A stretch of 64,000 nt of DNA from Pandoraea horticolens. Lineage in GTDB: Bacteria > Pseudomonadota > Gammaproteobacteria > Burkholderiales > Burkholderiaceae. Position 1 is the stretch's first letter. Every line of letters begins with the position of its first letter. The DNA lies in assembly GCF_902459555.1 (NCBI RefSeq), contig NZ_CABPSM010000011.1:1-64000 (forward strand), written 5' to 3'. The position numbers and the translations under genes were made by a program. Shown here in pieces: positions 27,002 to 38,859 of the stretch. The notes beneath the pieces were generated by a model. It worked only from the letters and a program-made list of their open reading frames with translations. It did not search any database and was not told the DNA's origin.

Positions 27002-27832
27002 TCAGGCGTTCGCGAACGCGCGATCGTTGTCTCCGGGGGCTGGCCCGTGGCCCTCGTTCTGTGATGCCGGGGCGAGGTGCTCTGTGCCGTGCCCGGCCTC
27101 ACGCGGAGGGGTGATATTGGTGTCTTTCGCAAGCGCGAAGACGGCGGCGAAGCTCGCCAGTTGCTCCTCGCCCGGCATCGGTGCCTTGAGCGCTGCCACC
27201 ATGAGCGCGGTGAGTCTTGCGACAACCTGCAAGTCGCCCATCGGCTGGCCTTGCGCAAAAGTGTCGATCAATCGCGATGTGTTGCTGCTCGCCAGCACGC
27301 CGGACAGCGCTTGCAGGGCGAAGTGCAGCCGCCAGCCCAGTTCCTGACGTGGCAGTTCGGGCAAGGCACGCGCGAAGGCCTCGAAGAATCGTTCGAACAC
27401 CAGGGCGTAGTGCCGTTGCAGATAATCGCGGATGAACGGGGACGGATCGGCATAGACGCGCCCGAGCAGGCGCAGGAACGCCGGGCCGCCGATATCGCGA
27501 TGATGGGAAATGGCCAGAGCGGGGATGAACATCGCCCCGAGCACGTGTTCGCACGTTAGCTGCGGTGATGGCCAGGTGGCTTCGGCCCGGGTCAGCAATG
27601 TGAGGCGTTCTTCGTTGAGCCGGTCGAGCCGTCGCGAAAGCATGGCCTGAAGCAAGGTTTCCTTGCTTCCGAAGTGATAGTTGACGGCAGCCAGATTGAC
27701 CTCGGCGCGCGATGTGATCTGGCGCAGGGACATGGCTTCGTAGCCGAATTCGATAAAAAGATCTTCTGCGGCATCGAGGATGCGCAGCTTGGTATCGCCG
27801 GCTTGTCGGCCGGCCGAGAGGCGTAAGCTCAC
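27002..27832 (-). CDS. TetR family regulator of the fatty-acid operon
   Basis: 276 residues from a GTG at 27832 with GGAGG seven bases ahead; an upstream ATG at 27892 lacks such a site. N-terminal helix-turn-helix: KLRILDAAEDLFIEFGYEAMSLRQITSRAEVNLAAVNYHFGSK. The C-terminal domain is longer than in the short TetR types. It lies upstream of and co-directional with fadE. Betaproteobacteria are known to have TetR-type fatty-acid degradation regulators (FadP, PsrA), and this is probably one, responding to acyl-CoA. A palindrome sits 58 bp upstream of the start. Confidence 0.85.
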   Translation of the reverse strand: MSLRLSAGRQAGDTKLRILDAAEDLFIEFGYEAMSLRQITSRAEVNLAAVNYHFGSKETLLQAMLSRRLDRLNEERLTLLTRAEATWPSPQLTCEHVLGAMFIPALAISHHRDIGGPAFLRLLGRVYADPSPFIRDYLQRHYALVFERFFEAFARALPELPRQELGWRLHFALQALSGVLASSNTSRLIDTFAQGQPMGDLQVVARLTALMVAALKAPMPGEEQLASFAAVFALAKDTNITPPREAGHGTEHLAPASQNEGHGPAPGDNDRAFANA

Positions 27833-27890
27833 GACGATCCTCCAGTAAGACGCGGCACGACGCCACGTCGATTCAATGAACCGATGTTTC

Positions 27891-27910
27891 ATTCAAACGT
27901 TCGATTGAAT
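27891..27910. promoter_or_regulatory. Probable TetR operator palindrome
   Basis: ATTCAAACGTTCGATTGAAT reads as its own reverse complement at 16 of 20 positions, with perfect ATTCAA/TTGAAT arms. Size and symmetry fit a TetR dimer site, placed just upstream of the regulator gene. Confidence 0.6.
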
Positions 27911-28074
27911 CCTAGAACGCCAATGTGCGTCACCCAAGATCTTTTTGTGGACGTAGCCCTCTAAAGCGTTGGTTCCGGCCAATAGGGACGCGCTTGACGT
28001 GGCAGATGACGCCGGGAAGGTGCGTGAAGGCAAAATGGTCAGATTTCCCTGATTTCCGGGTGGAAAGTCTGGAG

Positions 28075-28104
28075 GCGGGACAATAGTTTGCTAAAATGTC
28101 CCGC
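28075..28104. promoter_or_regulatory. Perfect 8-bp inverted repeat at the tig promoter
   Basis: GCGGGACA (28075-28082) and TGTCCCGC (28097-28104) with a 14-bp AT-rich centre that contains TAG/CTA sub-arms. A -10-like TAAAAT (28092-28097) overlaps the right arm. Could be an operator or a hairpin in the leader RNA; about 160 bp before tig. Confidence 0.55.
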
Positions 28105-28267
28105 TTTGTGTGCAAAACCGTTTTGGGGCTACCCCGATTTGTCGGGGGCGGAGGGAAGCTGGCGTCACGTCGCCGGTTCCGGCCCAAGGTTGATTAACTG
28201 ACTGGGTCCGCTTGCGGCATTCCCTCGCCGCAACACAGAACGACCCTCTGGATGGACGAATATCCTC

Positions 28268-29608
28268 ATGACTATTGCTGTTGAAAACCTCGGCAAGCTC
28301 GAGCGCCGCTTTACCATCGCCCTGCCCAAGCAGGAAGTCGAAAAAGAAGTCGCAGCTCGCATTCAAAAGCTGTCGAAGACGGTTCGCATGCCGGGCTTCC
28401 GCCCGGGCAAGGTGCCCCTGAAGATGGTCACCCAGCAATACGGTGGTCAGGTCGAAGCCGAAGTCGTGAGCGACAAGGTTGGCCAGCAATTCTTCGAAAT
28501 CAGCAAGGAACAGGATTTGCGTGTGGCAGGTCAGCCGCGCTTCGCGCCGAAGGCCGACGCTGCCGAAACCGAATACGCATTCGACGCCACGTTCGAGATC
28601 TACCCGGAAGTCAAGATCGGTGATCTGGCCACTGCGGAAGTCAGCCGCACCACGACCGACGTCTCGGAAGCCGAGATCGATCGCACCATCGACATCCTGC
28701 GCAAGCAGCGCGTGCACTATCACGTGCGCGGCGAAGCTGGCGCCCATGGCGACGGCGGCGCGGTGGAAGCCAAGGACGGCGACCGTGTGACGGTCGACTT
28801 CGTTGGCAAGATCGACGGTGAAGTGTTCGCCGGCGGTAGCGCCGAAGACTTCGTCTTCGTGCTGGGCGAAGGCCGCATGTTGCCGGAATTCGAGAAGGCC
28901 ACGCTGGGCCTGAAGGTCGGCGAATCGAAGGAATTCGAGCTTAAGTTCCCGGACGAGTACCACGGCAAGGAAGTGGCTGGTAAGACCGCCACGTTCACCG
29001 TTACGCTGAAGAAGGTCGAGTGGGCGCACCTGCCGGAAGTTGACGCCGAGTTCGCTAAGTCGCTCGGTATCGCGGATGGCAGCATCGAAAAGATGCGCGC
29101 CGACATCAAGGAAAACCTGTCGCGCGAAGTGAAGCGCCGTACGCAGGCTCTGCTCAAGGATCAAGTGATGAACGCCTTGATCTCCGTAGCAGAGCTGGAA
29201 GTGCCGAACGCGCTGGTCGCTCAGGATCAGGAGCGTCTGGTGGCGATGGCTCGTCAGGACCTCGCACAACGCGGCGTGCCGAACGCTGGCAACGTGCCGA
29301 TCCCGGCGGAGATGTTCAAGGAGCAAGCTGAGCGTCGCGTGAAGCTGGGTCTGATTCTGGCTGAGCTGGTCAAGCAGAACGACCTGCAAGCCAAGCCGGA
29401 GCAGATCAAGGCCGAAGTCGAAGAGTTCGCGAAGAGCTACGAAGACCCGCAAGAAGTCGTCCGCTGGTACTATGGCGATCAGCAGCGCATGGCGGAAATG
29501 GAAGGTTTTGTCGTCGAGAACAACGTAGTCGAGTTCGTCATGGGTAAGGCCAAGGTGACCGACAAGCAAGTCAGCTTCGAAGAGCTGGCGGGCAACACGC
29601 AGTCCTGA
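28268..29608 (+). CDS. tig: Trigger factor (ribosome-associated chaperone and prolyl isomerase)
   Basis: 446 residues. Three domains: N-terminal ribosome-binding domain with the signature FRPGKVP (GFRPGK loop near residue 45), central FKBP-type PPIase domain ([18 protein letters not shown], residues about 165-250), and C-terminal helical chaperone arms. It binds the ribosome exit tunnel and shields nascent chains. First gene of the conserved tig-clpP-clpX-lon cluster. Confidence 0.98.
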   Translation: MTIAVENLGKLERRFTIALPKQEVEKEVAARIQKLSKTVRMPGFRPGKVPLKMVTQQYGGQVEAEVVSDKVGQQFFEISKEQDLRVAGQPRFAPKADAAETEYAFDATFEIYPEVKIGDLATAEVSRTTTDVSEAEIDRTIDILRKQRVHYHVRGEAGAHGDGGAVEAKDGDRVTVDFVGKIDGEVFAGGSAEDFVFVLGEGRMLPEFEKATLGLKVGESKEFELKFPDEYHGKEVAGKTATFTVTLKKVEWAHLPEVDAEFAKSLGIADGSIEKMRADIKENLSREVKRRTQALLKDQVMNALISVAELEVPNALVAQDQERLVAMARQDLAQRGVPNAGNVPIPAEMFKEQAERRVKLGLILAELVKQNDLQAKPEQIKAEVEEFAKSYEDPQEVVRWYYGDQQRMAEMEGFVVENNVVEFVMGKAKVTDKQVSFEELAGNTQS

Positions 29609-29632
29609 TCGAGCGCGATACGACCAACTGAG

Positions 29633-29667
29633 CCGCCGCGGCCGAAAGGCCGTGGCGGTTCTTTTCC
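29633..29667 (+). terminator. Terminator after tig
   Basis: CCGCCGCGGCC-GAAA-GGCCGTGGCGG followed by TTCTTTT. It separates tig from clpP, suggesting clpP also has its own promoter. Confidence 0.85.
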
Positions 29668-29731
29668 AAATGGCCTCCGGGCCTCCTCCCTGCGGCGCGC
29701 AAAACCATCTCGATAGAAGGGTCGAACCGAT

Positions 29732-30388
29732 ATGATTACCCGTTCCGAATTGCTCGCCCAACTCGCCTCCCCGACGCACAACTCCGCCCTCGAGACGCAA
29801 GGCCTTGGCCTCGTGCCGATGGTCGTCGAGCAAAGTGGGCGTGGCGAGCGCGCTTACGACATTTACTCGCGACTCCTCAAGGAGCGCATCATTTTCCTGG
29901 TGGGCGAGGTCAACGACCAGAGCGCCAACCTCATCGTCGCCCAGTTGCTGTTCCTCGAGAGTGAAAATCCGGACAAGGAAATCTCGATGTACATCAACTC
30001 GCCGGGCGGTTCCGTCTCGGCGGGTCTGGCGATTTACGACACGATGAAATTCGTGAAACCGGCGGTCTCGACACTGTGCCTGGGTATGGCCGCGAGCATG
30101 GGCGCATTCCTGCTCGCCGCTGGCGAAAAGGGCAAGCGTTTTGCGCTGCCGAACGCGCGCATCATGATCCACCAACCGCTGGGCGGCGCCCGTGGTCAGG
30201 CGTCGGACATCGAGATTCACGCCCGGGAAATCCTTTTGCTCAAGGACCGATTGAATAACCTGCTTGCCGACAACACCGGTCGGTCGCTCGAAGCCATTGC
30301 GCGCGACACCGATCGCGACAACTTCAAGTCGGCGGCCGAGGCCGTCGAGTATGGGTTGATCGATCGCGTGCTGGAAAAGCGTCCCTGA
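29732..30388 (+). CDS. clpP: ATP-dependent Clp protease proteolytic subunit
   Basis: 218 residues. Serine protease that forms two stacked heptamer rings. Catalytic triad visible: Ser in GMAASMGAF (about residue 122), His in IMIHQPLGG (about 147), and Asp in the DRDNF region (about 196). The N-terminus carries a short propeptide before the axial-loop region. Works with ClpX, encoded 235 bp downstream. Confidence 0.98.
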   Translation: MITRSELLAQLASPTHNSALETQGLGLVPMVVEQSGRGERAYDIYSRLLKERIIFLVGEVNDQSANLIVAQLLFLESENPDKEISMYINSPGGSVSAGLAIYDTMKFVKPAVSTLCLGMAASMGAFLLAAGEKGKRFALPNARIMIHQPLGGARGQASDIEIHAREILLLKDRLNNLLADNTGRSLEAIARDTDRDNFKSAAEAVEYGLIDRVLEKRP

Positions 30389-30623
30389 TTCGGTCTCGAA
30401 TTCAGGGCGCCTGACGGCAAAATGGCTGGCGCGACACCGGGTGTTTTCGTCTCGAAAGACTGGGTGATCGCGCCAAGTCTTTGTCGTAAAAGGGAATTTA
30501 GGGTTGTCGCGGGTGGGCCACACGCTCGCGCGGCATGGCGTTACAATGCAATTACGTATGCCGCGTTTGCCGCCCCCGATGGGGGACGACCGGGGCGCAA
30601 ATTGCTAGCAGGCTGACACAGAT

Positions 30624-31904
30624 ATGGTGGATAAAAAAAGCACTTCCAACGGCGAAAAGCTGCTCTACTGCTCCTTCTGCGGAAAGAGCCAGCACGAGGT
30701 CAAGAAGCTCATCGCAGGTCCGTCCGTGTTTATCTGCGACGAGTGCATTGATCTGTGCAACGAGATTATTCGCGACGAGGCCGCAGCAGCCGAAGACGAG
30801 AGCGGCAGTGGTGGCAAGTCCGATTTGCCGTCACCGCAGGAAATTCGCGAGAGTCTCGATCAATATGTGATCGGCCAGGACCGCGCGAAGAAGATTCTGG
30901 CGGTTGCGGTCTACAACCATTACAAGCGACTGAAACACCTCAGCGACAAGCGCGACGAGGTCGAGCTGTCCAAGAGCAACATCCTGCTGATCGGGCCGAC
31001 CGGTTCGGGCAAGACGCTGCTTGCGCAGACGCTTGCACGTTTGCTTAACGTGCCCTTCGTGATTGCCGACGCCACCACGCTGACCGAAGCCGGTTATGTG
31101 GGGGAAGACGTCGAAAACATCATCCAAAAGCTGCTGCAGAACTGCAATTACGAGATCGAGCAGGCGCAGAAGGGCATTGTCTACATCGACGAAATCGACA
31201 AGATCAGCCGTAAGTCGGACAACCCGTCGATTACGCGCGACGTGTCCGGCGAAGGCGTGCAGCAGGCGCTGCTCAAGCTCGTCGAAGGGACGATGGCGTC
31301 GGTGCCGCCGCAAGGTGGCCGCAAGCATCCGAACCAGGATTTCATCCAGGTCGACACGACGAACATCCTGTTCATCTGCGGCGGTGCGTTCGATGGCCTC
31401 GAGAAGATCATCATGAACCGCACCGAGAAGACGGGTATTGGTTTCGGCGCGACGGTCAAGACAGGCGAAGAGCGCGACGCTGGCGAGCTGCTGCGTGACG
31501 TCGAACCGGAAGATCTGATCAAATTCGGCTTGATTCCTGAGTTGATCGGCCGTCTGCCGGTGGTTGCCACGTTGGGTAAGCTTGATGAGGACGTACTGGT
31601 AACCATCCTCATCGAGCCGAAGAACGCTCTGGTCAAGCAGTACCAGCGTTTGTTCCTGATGGAAGGGGTGGAGCTGGAAATCCGCCCGGCGGCGCTGCAC
31701 GCGGTGGCGCGCAAGGCCATCAAGCGCAAGACCGGTGCGCGTGGCCTGCGTTCGATCATCGAACAGGCGCTGCTCGAAGTCATGTACGAGCTGCCGTCGC
31801 TCAAGGGCGTTACCAAGGTGATTCTGGACGAAAACGCGATCAGCGGCGACGGAAAACCGCTTTTGATCTACCAGGAGTCACCCAAGGTTGCCGGCTCCAA
31901 TTGA
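30624..31904 (+). CDS. clpX: ATP-dependent Clp protease ATP-binding subunit ClpX
   Basis: 426 residues. The N-terminal C4 zinc-binding domain has [11 protein letters not shown] and CDECIDLC (residues about 13-42). AAA+ domain: Walker [13 protein letters not shown] (about 124), Walker [11 protein letters not shown]. The hexamer unfolds substrates and feeds them to ClpP. ATG at 30624. A terminator follows the gene. Confidence 0.98.
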   Translation: MVDKKSTSNGEKLLYCSFCGKSQHEVKKLIAGPSVFICDECIDLCNEIIRDEAAAAEDESGSGGKSDLPSPQEIRESLDQYVIGQDRAKKILAVAVYNHYKRLKHLSDKRDEVELSKSNILLIGPTGSGKTLLAQTLARLLNVPFVIADATTLTEAGYVGEDVENIIQKLLQNCNYEIEQAQKGIVYIDEIDKISRKSDNPSITRDVSGEGVQQALLKLVEGTMASVPPQGGRKHPNQDFIQVDTTNILFICGGAFDGLEKIIMNRTEKTGIGFGATVKTGEERDAGELLRDVEPEDLIKFGLIPELIGRLPVVATLGKLDEDVLVTILIEPKNALVKQYQRLFLMEGVELEIRPAALHAVARKAIKRKTGARGLRSIIEQALLEVMYELPSLKGVTKVILDENAISGDGKPLLIYQESPKVAGSN

Positions 31905-31926
31905 ACGGTCAACTCAGTGCTACCCG

Positions 31927-31958
31927 AAGCCGTTCATGGAAACATGGACGGCTTTTTT
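31927..31958 (+). terminator. Terminator after clpX
   Basis: AAGCCGTTCATG-GAAA-CATGGACGGCTT followed by TTTTT: a near-perfect 12-bp stem with a GAAA loop and a T-run. Confidence 0.92.
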
Positions 31959-32098
31959 TCCTTCATACTAGTGCCACGGGCAATGAAACCCCGAGTGGTG
32001 CAACTTGTCGGCGAATGGGCCCTCCGTCCCTCTTGTAATTCTCGCCGGCGGCCTCAACTAGCTGGAACACAACGTTATCGTTAAATATGGGGAACGAG

Positions 32099-34519
<2,421 letters not shown>

Positions 34520-34580
34520 CCGCCACATTTCGTTTGGCGCGACGGCATTTTGCTCGTCGCGCCAGATCGAAAATGGGCAA

Positions 34581-34609
34581 AAAGCTCGGGTTTTCCCCGG
34601 GCTTTTTTT
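34581..34609 (+). terminator. Terminator after lon
   Basis: AAAGCTCGGG-TTTT-CCCCGGGCTTTTTTT. A GC stem with a long T-run, 61 bp after the lon stop. Confidence 0.88.
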
Positions 34610-34693
34610 GTTCACGTAAAGTGCTCGAAAATAGTGGCCGGAATGCGCAGATTCAGGAGTGCTTCCTATGCCGCTAAAAGGGCGCAAAACGGC

Positions 34694-34722
34694 TTGACAT
34701 CAGGGTTTGCGGCTTGTCTAAT
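34694..34722 (+). promoter_or_regulatory. Sigma-70 promoter of hupB
   Basis: A perfect -35 TTGACA (34694-34699), exactly 17 bp spacer, and -10 TCTAAT (34717-34722), 92 bp before the hupB start. The clearest promoter in the window. Confidence 0.85.
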
Positions 34723-34814
34723 GGCAAAGCCAGCGGACCTCGCAGATCAATGTCAAGGCGCGCAAAGAGCGCCTCCGCGGCTCAATCGCCTACTATCCTT
34801 GCAAGGGGGTTACA

Positions 34815-35087
34815 GTGAATAAGACGGAACTGATCGATCATATCGCGGGTGAGGCAGATATCTCGAAAGCTGCTGCCGGTCGAGCACTTGATGCACTGGT
34901 GGGTGCGGTAAAGAAAGCGTTGAAGAAGGGCGAGCAGGTGACGCTCGTCGGCTTTGGTACGTTCCACGTCGCGAAGCGCGCGCCGCGCACGGGGCGCAAT
35001 CCGCGCACTGGCGCAGCGATCAAGATCAAGGCAGCGAAGGTTCCGAAATTTCGCCCTGGCAAAGGTTTGAAAGATACGTTAAACTAA
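34815..35087 (+). CDS. hupB: Nucleoid DNA-binding protein HU-beta
   Basis: 90 residues, standard HU size, from a GTG start at 34815 with AAGGGGG before it. Contains the HU/IHF signature [21 protein letters not shown], the beta-arm that bends DNA. Abundant histone-like dimer. It lies between lon and the tRNA pair, as in many proteobacteria. Confidence 0.97.
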   Translation: MNKTELIDHIAGEADISKAAAGRALDALVGAVKKALKKGEQVTLVGFGTFHVAKRAPRTGRNPRTGAAIKIKAAKVPKFRPGKGLKDTLN

Positions 35088-35093
35088 CGAGCT

Positions 35094-35112
35094 TTCCTGC
35101 TTCGGCAGGGAA
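35094..35112 (+). repeat. UUCG-loop hairpin after hupB
   Basis: TTCCTGC-TTCG-GCAGGGA, a 7-bp stem with a stable UUCG tetraloop (one G-T pair). No T-run follows, so it is a weak terminator at best and may mark a processing point before the tRNAs. Confidence 0.5.
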
Positions 35113-35143
35113 CGGTAACAAGAACAACGCTTGAATCGGGAAC

Positions 35144-35219
35144 GGGTGCTTAGCTCAGTTGGTAGAGCGGCGCCCTTACAAGGCGTAGGTCGGGGGTTCG
35201 AGCCCCTCAGCACCCACCA
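35144..35219 (+). tRNA. tRNA-Val (anticodon TAC)
   Basis: 76 bases including an encoded CCA end. Acceptor stem GGGTGCT pairs with AGCACCC, the D-loop has AGCTCAGTTGGTAGAGC, the anticodon loop reads CTTACAA, and the T-arm has GGTTCGAGCCC. Confidence 0.97.
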
Positions 35220-35235
35220 GTTCCAGATATCTTGG

Positions 35236-35312
35236 GGAGCGGTAGTTCAGTTGGTTAGAATACCGGCCTGTCACGCCGGGGGTCGCGGGTTCGAGCCCCG
35301 TCCGCTCCGCCA
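35236..35312 (+). tRNA. tRNA-Asp (anticodon GTC)
   Basis: 77 bases including an encoded CCA end. Acceptor GGAGCGG pairs with CCGCTCC, the anticodon loop reads CTGTCAC, and the T-arm has GGTTCGAGCCC. It is 16 bp after tRNA-Val and surely co-transcribed. Confidence 0.97.
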
Positions 35313-35320
35313 AATTGTGA

Positions 35321-35347
35321 AAAGGCGAACTTCGGTTCGCCTTTTTT
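35321..35347 (+). terminator. Terminator after the tRNA pair
   Basis: AAAGGCGAAC-TTCG-GTTCGCCTTTTTT. Closes the hupB/tRNA transcript. Confidence 0.92.
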
Positions 35348-35393
35348 GCCATATGACGTCCTAAGACGCTCTAGACGACTTTTCCGATTTCGT

Positions 35394-37316
35394 ATGTTCG
35401 ACTTCATCCGCCGTCATCAACGCTTGGTCCTCATCTTCCTGACGGTGCTGATCGTCCCGTCGTTCGTGGTGTTCGGCGTTCATGGCTTGCAAGACTATGC
35501 CGCGGATGCCAGCACGATTGCCAAGGTAGGCGATCAAACCGTGACACGTCAGGAGTACGACAGCGTGCTTCGCGCACAGACCGAGCGCATGCAGCAAATG
35601 TTCGGTGGCGCTGTCGATGCGAGCCAGATCAACACCCCCGAAATGCGCAGTGCTGTGCTCGATAACCTGATCCAGCAGAAGCTGCTTACGCAGGAAACCC
35701 TCAAGAAGAATCTGTCGGTGCCCGATGCTCAAGTGCGTGAGGCGCTGCTCGCCATCCCGGCGATTGCGCAACTGCGCCGTCCGGATGGCTCGATCGATCA
35801 GGCCAAATACGAGCAACTGCTGTCTGCGCAGAACCTCACGCCGCAGCGGCTTGAGGCGCAAATCCGTTTCGAACTGGCATCGAACCAACTGCCGGCGAGC
35901 GTGCAGGTGAGCTCCATGTTGCCGAAGGCGGTGCTCGATCGTTTCGCTCAACTGCGTGCTCAGCAACGTGAAGTCGCGGCGCTGAATTTCCCGGTCTCCG
36001 ACTTCGCTGGTAAGGTCGTGCCGACGCCGCAGCAGATGCAGGCGTACTACGATGCGCATAAGGCCGCGTTCCAGACGCCGGAGTCGGCCGAGATCCAATA
36101 CGTTGTGCTCGATCCGAAGGCCATGCCGGCATCGGCGCAGACGCCTGCCAGCGACGACGTGCTGCGCAAGATGTACAACGACAATTTGAAGCAGTACACG
36201 ACCCAGGAAGAGCGTCGCGCATCGCACATCCTGATCGCGTCGCCAGCCGATGCATCACCGGCCGATCACGCCAAGGCGAAGGCCAAGGCCGAAGCGCTGC
36301 TCGCGCAGATCAAGCAGAACCCGAACGACTTCGCCAAGCTGGCCAGCGAGAATTCGGAAGATCCGGGTTCGAAGGCCAACGGGGGGGATCTCGGCTTCTT
36401 TGCGCGCGATGCGATGGTCAAGCCGTTTGCCGATGCTACGTTCGCGCTCAAGGCCAATGGTGACGTGAGCGATGTTGTGAAGAGCGACTTCGGTTATCAC
36501 ATCATCAAGCTGACGGGTATCAAGCCGGCGCAAACGAAGTCGTTTGATGAAGTGAAGGGGCAGTTGGCCGATCAGTATCGCCAGCAAGAATCGGCGAAGG
36601 CGTATGCCAAGCTGGCCGATCAATTCACCAATGCGGTGTATGAGCAACCCGACAGCCTGCAGCCGGTGGCCGATCAGTTGAACCTGAAGGTGCTGTCGGC
36701 GAAGGTCACGCGCACGCCGGACCCGTCGCAAGCGCAAAGCCCGCTGGGTAACGAAAAGTTGCTCAAAGCGGTGTTCGGCGACGAATCCCTCAAAAACAAG
36801 CGCAACACCGAAGCGGTAGATGTTGGTCAGGGCGTGCTGGTGTCGGCCCATGTGGTGAACTACCATCCTGCCGCAACGCCGCCGCTCGCGCAGATCGAGG
36901 CCCAAGTCAGGGAGAAAGCGGTTGCCGATCTGGCGGATCAGGACGCCAGGAAGGCAGGCGAAGCCAAGCTCGACGCGCTGAAGAAGGGGGGCGATGCGGC
37001 GTTCGGTGCTGCGCAGACCGTTTCGCGAGACAACCCGGGCAAGCTGCCGGCAACCGCGTTGACCTCAATCTTCGCTGCCGATACGGCCAAGCTGCCGGCG
37101 TATGTCGGTGTGGCGCTGGGCGAAGGTCAGGGCTACGCGGTCTATCGCATCAGCAAGGTGACGCAACCGGCTCAACAGGATGCACAGCGCCTTGCCGCCG
37201 AAGCGCAGCAGCTCAACCAACTGGCCGCTCAGGCCGAGTGGAATGCGTGGCTGGGTGACCTGCGAGCTCGCTCGAAGGTCAAGGTGGTCCATGACGTCAC
37301 AAAGGCAGGCTCGTGA
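35394..37316 (+). CDS. ppiD: Periplasmic folding chaperone / prolyl isomerase PpiD
   Basis: 640 residues from ATG 35394 (MFDFIRRHQRLVLIFLTVL). One N-terminal membrane helix (residues about 12-34) anchors it with the bulk in the periplasm. SurA-like N-terminal chaperone region, then a parvulin domain starting at ASHILIASPADA (about residue 275) and including GGDLGFFARDAMVKPF and FGYHIIKLTG. Helps outer-membrane and secreted proteins fold at the Sec translocon. Typical place, after HU. Confidence 0.95.
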   Translation: MFDFIRRHQRLVLIFLTVLIVPSFVVFGVHGLQDYAADASTIAKVGDQTVTRQEYDSVLRAQTERMQQMFGGAVDASQINTPEMRSAVLDNLIQQKLLTQETLKKNLSVPDAQVREALLAIPAIAQLRRPDGSIDQAKYEQLLSAQNLTPQRLEAQIRFELASNQLPASVQVSSMLPKAVLDRFAQLRAQQREVAALNFPVSDFAGKVVPTPQQMQAYYDAHKAAFQTPESAEIQYVVLDPKAMPASAQTPASDDVLRKMYNDNLKQYTTQEERRASHILIASPADASPADHAKAKAKAEALLAQIKQNPNDFAKLASENSEDPGSKANGGDLGFFARDAMVKPFADATFALKANGDVSDVVKSDFGYHIIKLTGIKPAQTKSFDEVKGQLADQYRQQESAKAYAKLADQFTNAVYEQPDSLQPVADQLNLKVLSAKVTRTPDPSQAQSPLGNEKLLKAVFGDESLKNKRNTEAVDVGQGVLVSAHVVNYHPAATPPLAQIEAQVREKAVADLADQDARKAGEAKLDALKKGGDAAFGAAQTVSRDNPGKLPATALTSIFAADTAKLPAYVGVALGEGQGYAVYRISKVTQPAQQDAQRLAAEAQQLNQLAAQAEWNAWLGDLRARSKVKVVHDVTKAGS

Positions 37317-37344
37317 TCGGTTGATCGATGTCTGGATGGAAAGA

Positions 37345-37372
37345 AAAACGCGGCCAACCGGCCGCGTTTTTT
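37345..37372. terminator. Terminator between ppiD and tesA
   Basis: AAAACGCGGCC-AACC-GGCCGCGTTTTTT. It reaches the tesA stop codon and probably works for both convergent genes. Confidence 0.9.
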
Positions 37373-38069
37373 ATGCGCCGGACTTCGGCGTCCGGGAGTC
37401 CGCCGCTTTGGCGGGAGGTTTGCCGGCGGGTTTGAGCAGCGGCTTCACCGTTGGCCAGATGTTCTGCAGAATTTGCGGATGTGCCTTGGCCAGCGGGTGA
37501 ATCTGATCTTGCTGGAACCAGTCGGGGTGTTCGATCACACCGGCCAGCAGAAAGGGCACGTAGCCCGTCTTCTCTTGCCTGGCAACTACGGAGAACATAT
37601 TGAAGAATCGTTCGCTGTAGTCGGGACCGTAGTTGGGGGGAATTCGCATGCCGACGACGATCACCTTGCTACCTGTCTTGCGTGCGGCGGCGATCATTTC
37701 GAGCAGGTTCTTGCGTGTGAGATCCAGCGGAATGCCGCGAAGGGCATCGTTGCCGCCCAGTTCGAGGATCGTGACGGCCGGACGATAGCGCTCAAGCAAC
37801 GGCGTCAGACGGGCACGTCCGCCGCTCGTAGTATCACCACTGATACTCGCGTTGACGACGTTATAATCGAAGCCGCTTTGCGTGATCGTCTGCTGCATCA
37901 GATTGACCCAGCCGGCGCCGCGCGCGATGCCATATTCCGCAGAAAGGCTGTCGCCCACGACCAAAATCGTCGGTGCGCCCGAACTTGCCGCGTTCGCCGC
38001 GGTCCCTGACAGCATGCACCAGCCTACGAGGGCTGAGGCGGCCAATTTCAAGAACTCTCTTCTTGCCAT
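37371..38069 (-). CDS. tesA: Arylesterase / acyl-CoA thioesterase I (GDSL family)
   Basis: 232 residues from ATG 38069, with GGAAAACGAC before it. The signal peptide (MARREFLKLAASALVGWCML...) has the RR-x-FLK pattern of a Tat signal, then AANA-type cleavage. SGNH hydrolase blocks are complete: GDSLSAEYG (about residue 36), GGNDALRG (about 101) and DQIHP (about 187), giving the Ser-Asp-His triad. A periplasmic esterase/thioesterase/lysophospholipase. Divergent from the ABC ATPase gene; the two start codons overlap by two bases. Confidence 0.93.
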   Translation of the reverse strand: MARREFLKLAASALVGWCMLSGTAANAASSGAPTILVVGDSLSAEYGIARGAGWVNLMQQTITQSGFDYNVVNASISGDTTSGGRARLTPLLERYRPAVTILELGGNDALRGIPLDLTRKNLLEMIAAARKTGSKVIVVGMRIPPNYGPDYSERFFNMFSVVARQEKTGYVPFLLAGVIEHPDWFQQDQIHPLAKAHPQILQNIWPTVKPLLKPAGKPPAKAADSRTPKSGA

Positions 38070-38760
38070 GTCGTTTTCCGAAAACGTAATTGAGGTGCGG
38101 GGTCTGGGCAAACGGTTGCGTGACGCCACCGGTGAGCTCGTCATTTTGCAGGATATCGATTTCTCTGTCTCGAAGGGCCAGAGCGTGGCAATCGTCGGCG
38201 CATCGGGGTCGGGGAAGTCGACGCTGCTTGGCCTGATGGCCGGACTCGACACCGCGACCGATGGCGCCATCACGCTGCTGGGCAAGTCGCTGGGCGATCT
38301 CGACGAAGAGGGCCGCGCTGCGCTGCGACGCGGCGCTGTCGGCTTTGTCTTCCAGTCGTTCCAGCTCATGCCGCATCTGAGCGCACTCGAGAACGTCATG
38401 CTGCCCCTCGAGTTGTTGGGGGAGACGCGTGACGTGCGCAATCGTGCGGTCAACTTGCTCGAGCAAGTCGGATTGGGGGCGCGACTGACGCATTATCCCA
38501 AACAACTCTCGGGCGGCGAACAGCAGCGTGTGGCGCTGGCACGCGCCTTTGTCACGAAGCCGGCTGTGCTATTTGCCGACGAGCCCACGGGCAGTCTCGA
38601 TACGGCTACGGGCGAGCGCGTCATTGACCTCATGTTCTCGCTCAACGAGGCGAGCGGTGCGACGCTAGTGCTCGTGACGCACGATCTGGCGATTGCCCAA
38701 CGTTGCGATGCGACGGTGCAGCTCGCCGGCGGGAGACTGGTCAACGGCGCATCGGTTTGA
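38068..38760 (+). CDS. ABC transporter ATP-binding protein (YbbA/LolD-like)
   Basis: 230 residues from ATG 38068. Walker A GASGSGKSTLLGLMAG, Q-loop in FVFQSFQLMPHL, signature LSGGEQQRVALARAF, Walker B VLFADEPTGSLD and the H-loop VTHD are all present. The LMPHLSALENVMLPLEL pattern is that of the MacB/LolD/YbbA group, which power lipoprotein release or mechanotransmission. No permease gene follows; the next gene is pgi on the opposite strand, so the partner is encoded elsewhere. No clear Shine-Dalgarno is visible, which fits a start inside the divergent tesA start. Confidence 0.9.
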   Translation: MSFSENVIEVRGLGKRLRDATGELVILQDIDFSVSKGQSVAIVGASGSGKSTLLGLMAGLDTATDGAITLLGKSLGDLDEEGRAALRRGAVGFVFQSFQLMPHLSALENVMLPLELLGETRDVRNRAVNLLEQVGLGARLTHYPKQLSGGEQQRVALARAFVTKPAVLFADEPTGSLDTATGERVIDLMFSLNEASGATLVLVTHDLAIAQRCDATVQLAGGRLVNGASV

Positions 38761-38859
38761 CGAAACGGACGAAGCAGACGGAAGGGAGGGGCGAGCGCGC
38801 CCCATCGATAGCTGCCGCCGCCGTTATTCGCAGCGGCGTGGAGAGAGGTTTCGAGACTT

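Larger units (their letters stand above)
27833..28267. other. Divergent gap between the TetR regulator and tig
   Basis: 435 bases without a supported gene. It holds the TetR palindrome (27891-27910), the perfect inverted repeat at 28075-28104, and the tig leader. Promoters for both genes must lie here; only a TAAAAT -10 candidate for tig stands out. Confidence 0.5.

Noticed and set aside
28091-30523. 810-codon open frame antisense to tig and clpP
   Set aside because: It crosses two certain genes and their terminator and has shadow composition; no family resemblance.
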